From: Chloroflexota bacterium
Lineage (GTDB): Bacteria; Chloroflexota; Dehalococcoidia; SM23-28-2; RBG-16-64-32
NCBI GenBank assembly: GCA_022565075.1
Contig: JADFKG010000140.1
Span: 1 to 5,135 of the forward strand
Reading direction: 5' to 3'
DNA: 5,135 nt
Shown piece after piece: positions 4,509 to 5,135 of this stretch. The stretch's first letter is position 1. Every line of letters starts with the position of its first letter. Under the pieces are notes generated by a model. It was given only the letters and a program-made list of their open reading frames with translations. It was not told where the DNA came from and made no database searches. Made by a program: the position numbers and the translations under genes.

Positions 4509-4871
4509 ATGCGTTACATGTTCGCGCTAAGTGCGATGGGCGTTGCCGGGGCGGTACTGGCGGCGATTCTGATGGTTGGCCTGGCATCGAAGGACGTCCA
4601 TGCGGCTAGTCCTCTGGATGTTGATTGCGATCTTCTGGCGGCGACCAACGAGTCTGTCAATGTCTTCCTCGATGGCGAGGGCATCCAGTTCGACAATCTG
4701 GGCGATCTCTTCTCCTCGGCGATCCAGGATGAAGCCGTCTTCCAGCAGCTAAGTGATCTCATTCTGTTTTTCTCCGGTGGAGCGATCGATTTTGATTCTG
4801 CTTCTCAGGCGATCAGCACGAATGCCAAGTGTGGCTTGACTCCGTCGTTGATCGACAACATCAGGGACTGA
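4509..4871 (+). CDS. Small acidic exported protein, function unknown
   Basis: This is a 120-residue protein. Residues 1-32 form a signal peptide: Arg2, a hydrophobic core of about residues 4-26 (MFALSAMGVAGAVLAAILMV), and a V30-H31-A32 signal peptidase I site before A33. The mature part is about 88 residues and very acidic (about 15 Asp/Glu against 2 Lys/Arg). It has two cysteines, C40 and C108, near its ends that could form a disulfide outside the membrane. The rest alternates amphipathic hydrophobic stretches (FDNLGDLFSSAI, QQLSDLILFF). No lipobox is seen, so it is probably secreted or held by an uncleaved signal anchor. I recognise no family. It is a single-gene unit with a consensus promoter and ribosome site, followed by a repeat motif. 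Confidence 0.8.
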   Translation: MRYMFALSAMGVAGAVLAAILMVGLASKDVHAASPLDVDCDLLAATNESVNVFLDGEGIQFDNLGDLFSSAIQDEAVFQQLSDLILFFSGGAIDFDSASQAISTNAKCGLTPSLIDNIRD

Positions 4872-4910
4872 CGGGCCGACTCATCTTGGGGCTGCAAGCT
4901 GTATGGCCCG
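4872..4910 (+). terminator. Weak inverted repeat after the exported-protein gene
   Basis: CGGGCC (4872-4877) directly after the stop codon can pair with GGCCCG (4905-4910) across a 27-base loop. There is no U-run, so it is only a tentative transcript end. Confidence 0.25.
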
Positions 4911-4916
4911 CTTCAT

Positions 4917-4945
4917 GGCTTGGGTGTGTGAACTAACCAACCCCC
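4917..4945 (+). repeat. Plus-strand copy of the 24-29 base repeat motif (C)
   Basis: It begins GGCTTGGGTGTG and ends CCAACCCCC. It is identical over 26 bases to the minus-strand copy at 2932-2957 and has one difference over 29 bases from 3328-3356. Its ends (GGCTTGG and CCAACC) can form a short stem with one bulged C. It follows the exported-protein gene in the same direction. Confidence 0.8.
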
Positions 4946-4952
4946 TCCTGAC

Positions 4953-4981
4953 TTGACACAGCTCTCAGCCTCCGACATCAT
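4953..4981 (+). promoter_or_regulatory. Possible promoter reading toward the right edge
   Basis: TTGACA (4953-4958) is perfect. CATCAT (4976-4981), 17 bases on, matches the -10 consensus at 4 of 6 positions. It would serve a plus-strand frame opening at GTG 5013, with AGGGGG at 4996-5001 as a distant ribosome site (11-base gap). That frame stays open to the window end (41 codons, starting VADKVDGSSLRG) but has no recognisable domain. Confidence 0.35.
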
Positions 4982-4993
4982 TGGGCGACAAAA

Positions 4994-5135
4994 CTAGGGG
5001 GATATATAAGCTGTGGCAGACAAGGTTGACGGATCATCGCTGAGGGGGTCTCCGCCGCAGAGCACGCGGCCAACGGCCTGTGCTGCCCGTGTGACGCCGT
5101 TCAGCGCGTCCATGACATCAGGCGGTGGAGTGAAC
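4994..5135 (-). CDS. Possible C-terminal end of a minus-strand gene (partial)
   Basis: From the right edge, a minus frame is open for 46 codons to TAG 4996-4994. It reads DVMDALNGVTRAAQAVGRV, then LCGGDPLSDDP and an end in TAYISP. Its composition looks like an ordinary soluble protein. The opposing plus frame (GTG 5013 onward) is more Ser/Arg/Pro-rich but has promoter and ribosome-site support. Third codon positions coincide in the two frames, so base composition does not separate them. No family is recognised. Confidence 0.3.
   Translation of the reverse strand, partial: FTPPPDVMDALNGVTRAAQAVGRVLCGGDPLSDDPSTLSATAYISP

Overview
The window looks like a high-GC bacterial chromosome segment. 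A RibBA/DTD/FmdB cluster, a deazaflavin-type nitroreductase relative and a Ser-rich FmdB tail would fit Chloroflexota or Actinomycetota. That placement is inference from gene content only; no rRNA or lineage marker is present.

Left part (1-2669): a compact housekeeping cluster on the minus strand, transcribed fmdB-type zinc ribbon -> dtd -> ribBA. A good sigma70-like promoter (TTGTCG, 17 bp, TATAAT) lies ahead of the zinc-ribbon gene. ribBA has its own promoter (TTGACG, 18 bp, CATAAT), overlapped by a perfect 10-bp dyad that could be an operator. RibBA supplies the two entry steps of riboflavin synthesis, and DTD removes D-amino acids from mischarged tRNA. The first 309 bases, beyond the 3' end of ribBA, hold REP-like direct and inverted repeats and no clear gene.

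Right part (2670-5135): an accessory region of small, mostly unrecognised or decaying genes separated by repeats. Two ~180-210 bp repeat units (A at 2711-2920, B at 3176-3356) share ordered GC-rich palindromic blocks but have different internal hairpins. A 24-29 bp motif beginning GGGTGTGTGAA and ending CCAACCCCC occurs four times (three plus, one minus). Between the units is a 58-residue two-helix membrane protein on the minus strand (2959-3135), found by reading the reverse complement. Further right are a duplicated one-helix microprotein flanking a deazaflavin-dependent nitroreductase-like gene, a truncated GAGAS-motif (SIR2-like) remnant, and a small acidic exported protein with a consensus promoter (TTGACA/TATAAT) and a perfect Shine-Dalgarno. 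The right edge is ambiguous, with opposing short ORFs.

The contrast between the conserved left cluster and the repeat-rich right side suggests a variable island beside a stable operon. No complete defence system, transposase, integrase, tRNA or CRISPR array is visible. The most interesting unexplained signals are the repeat family and the duplicated microprotein.
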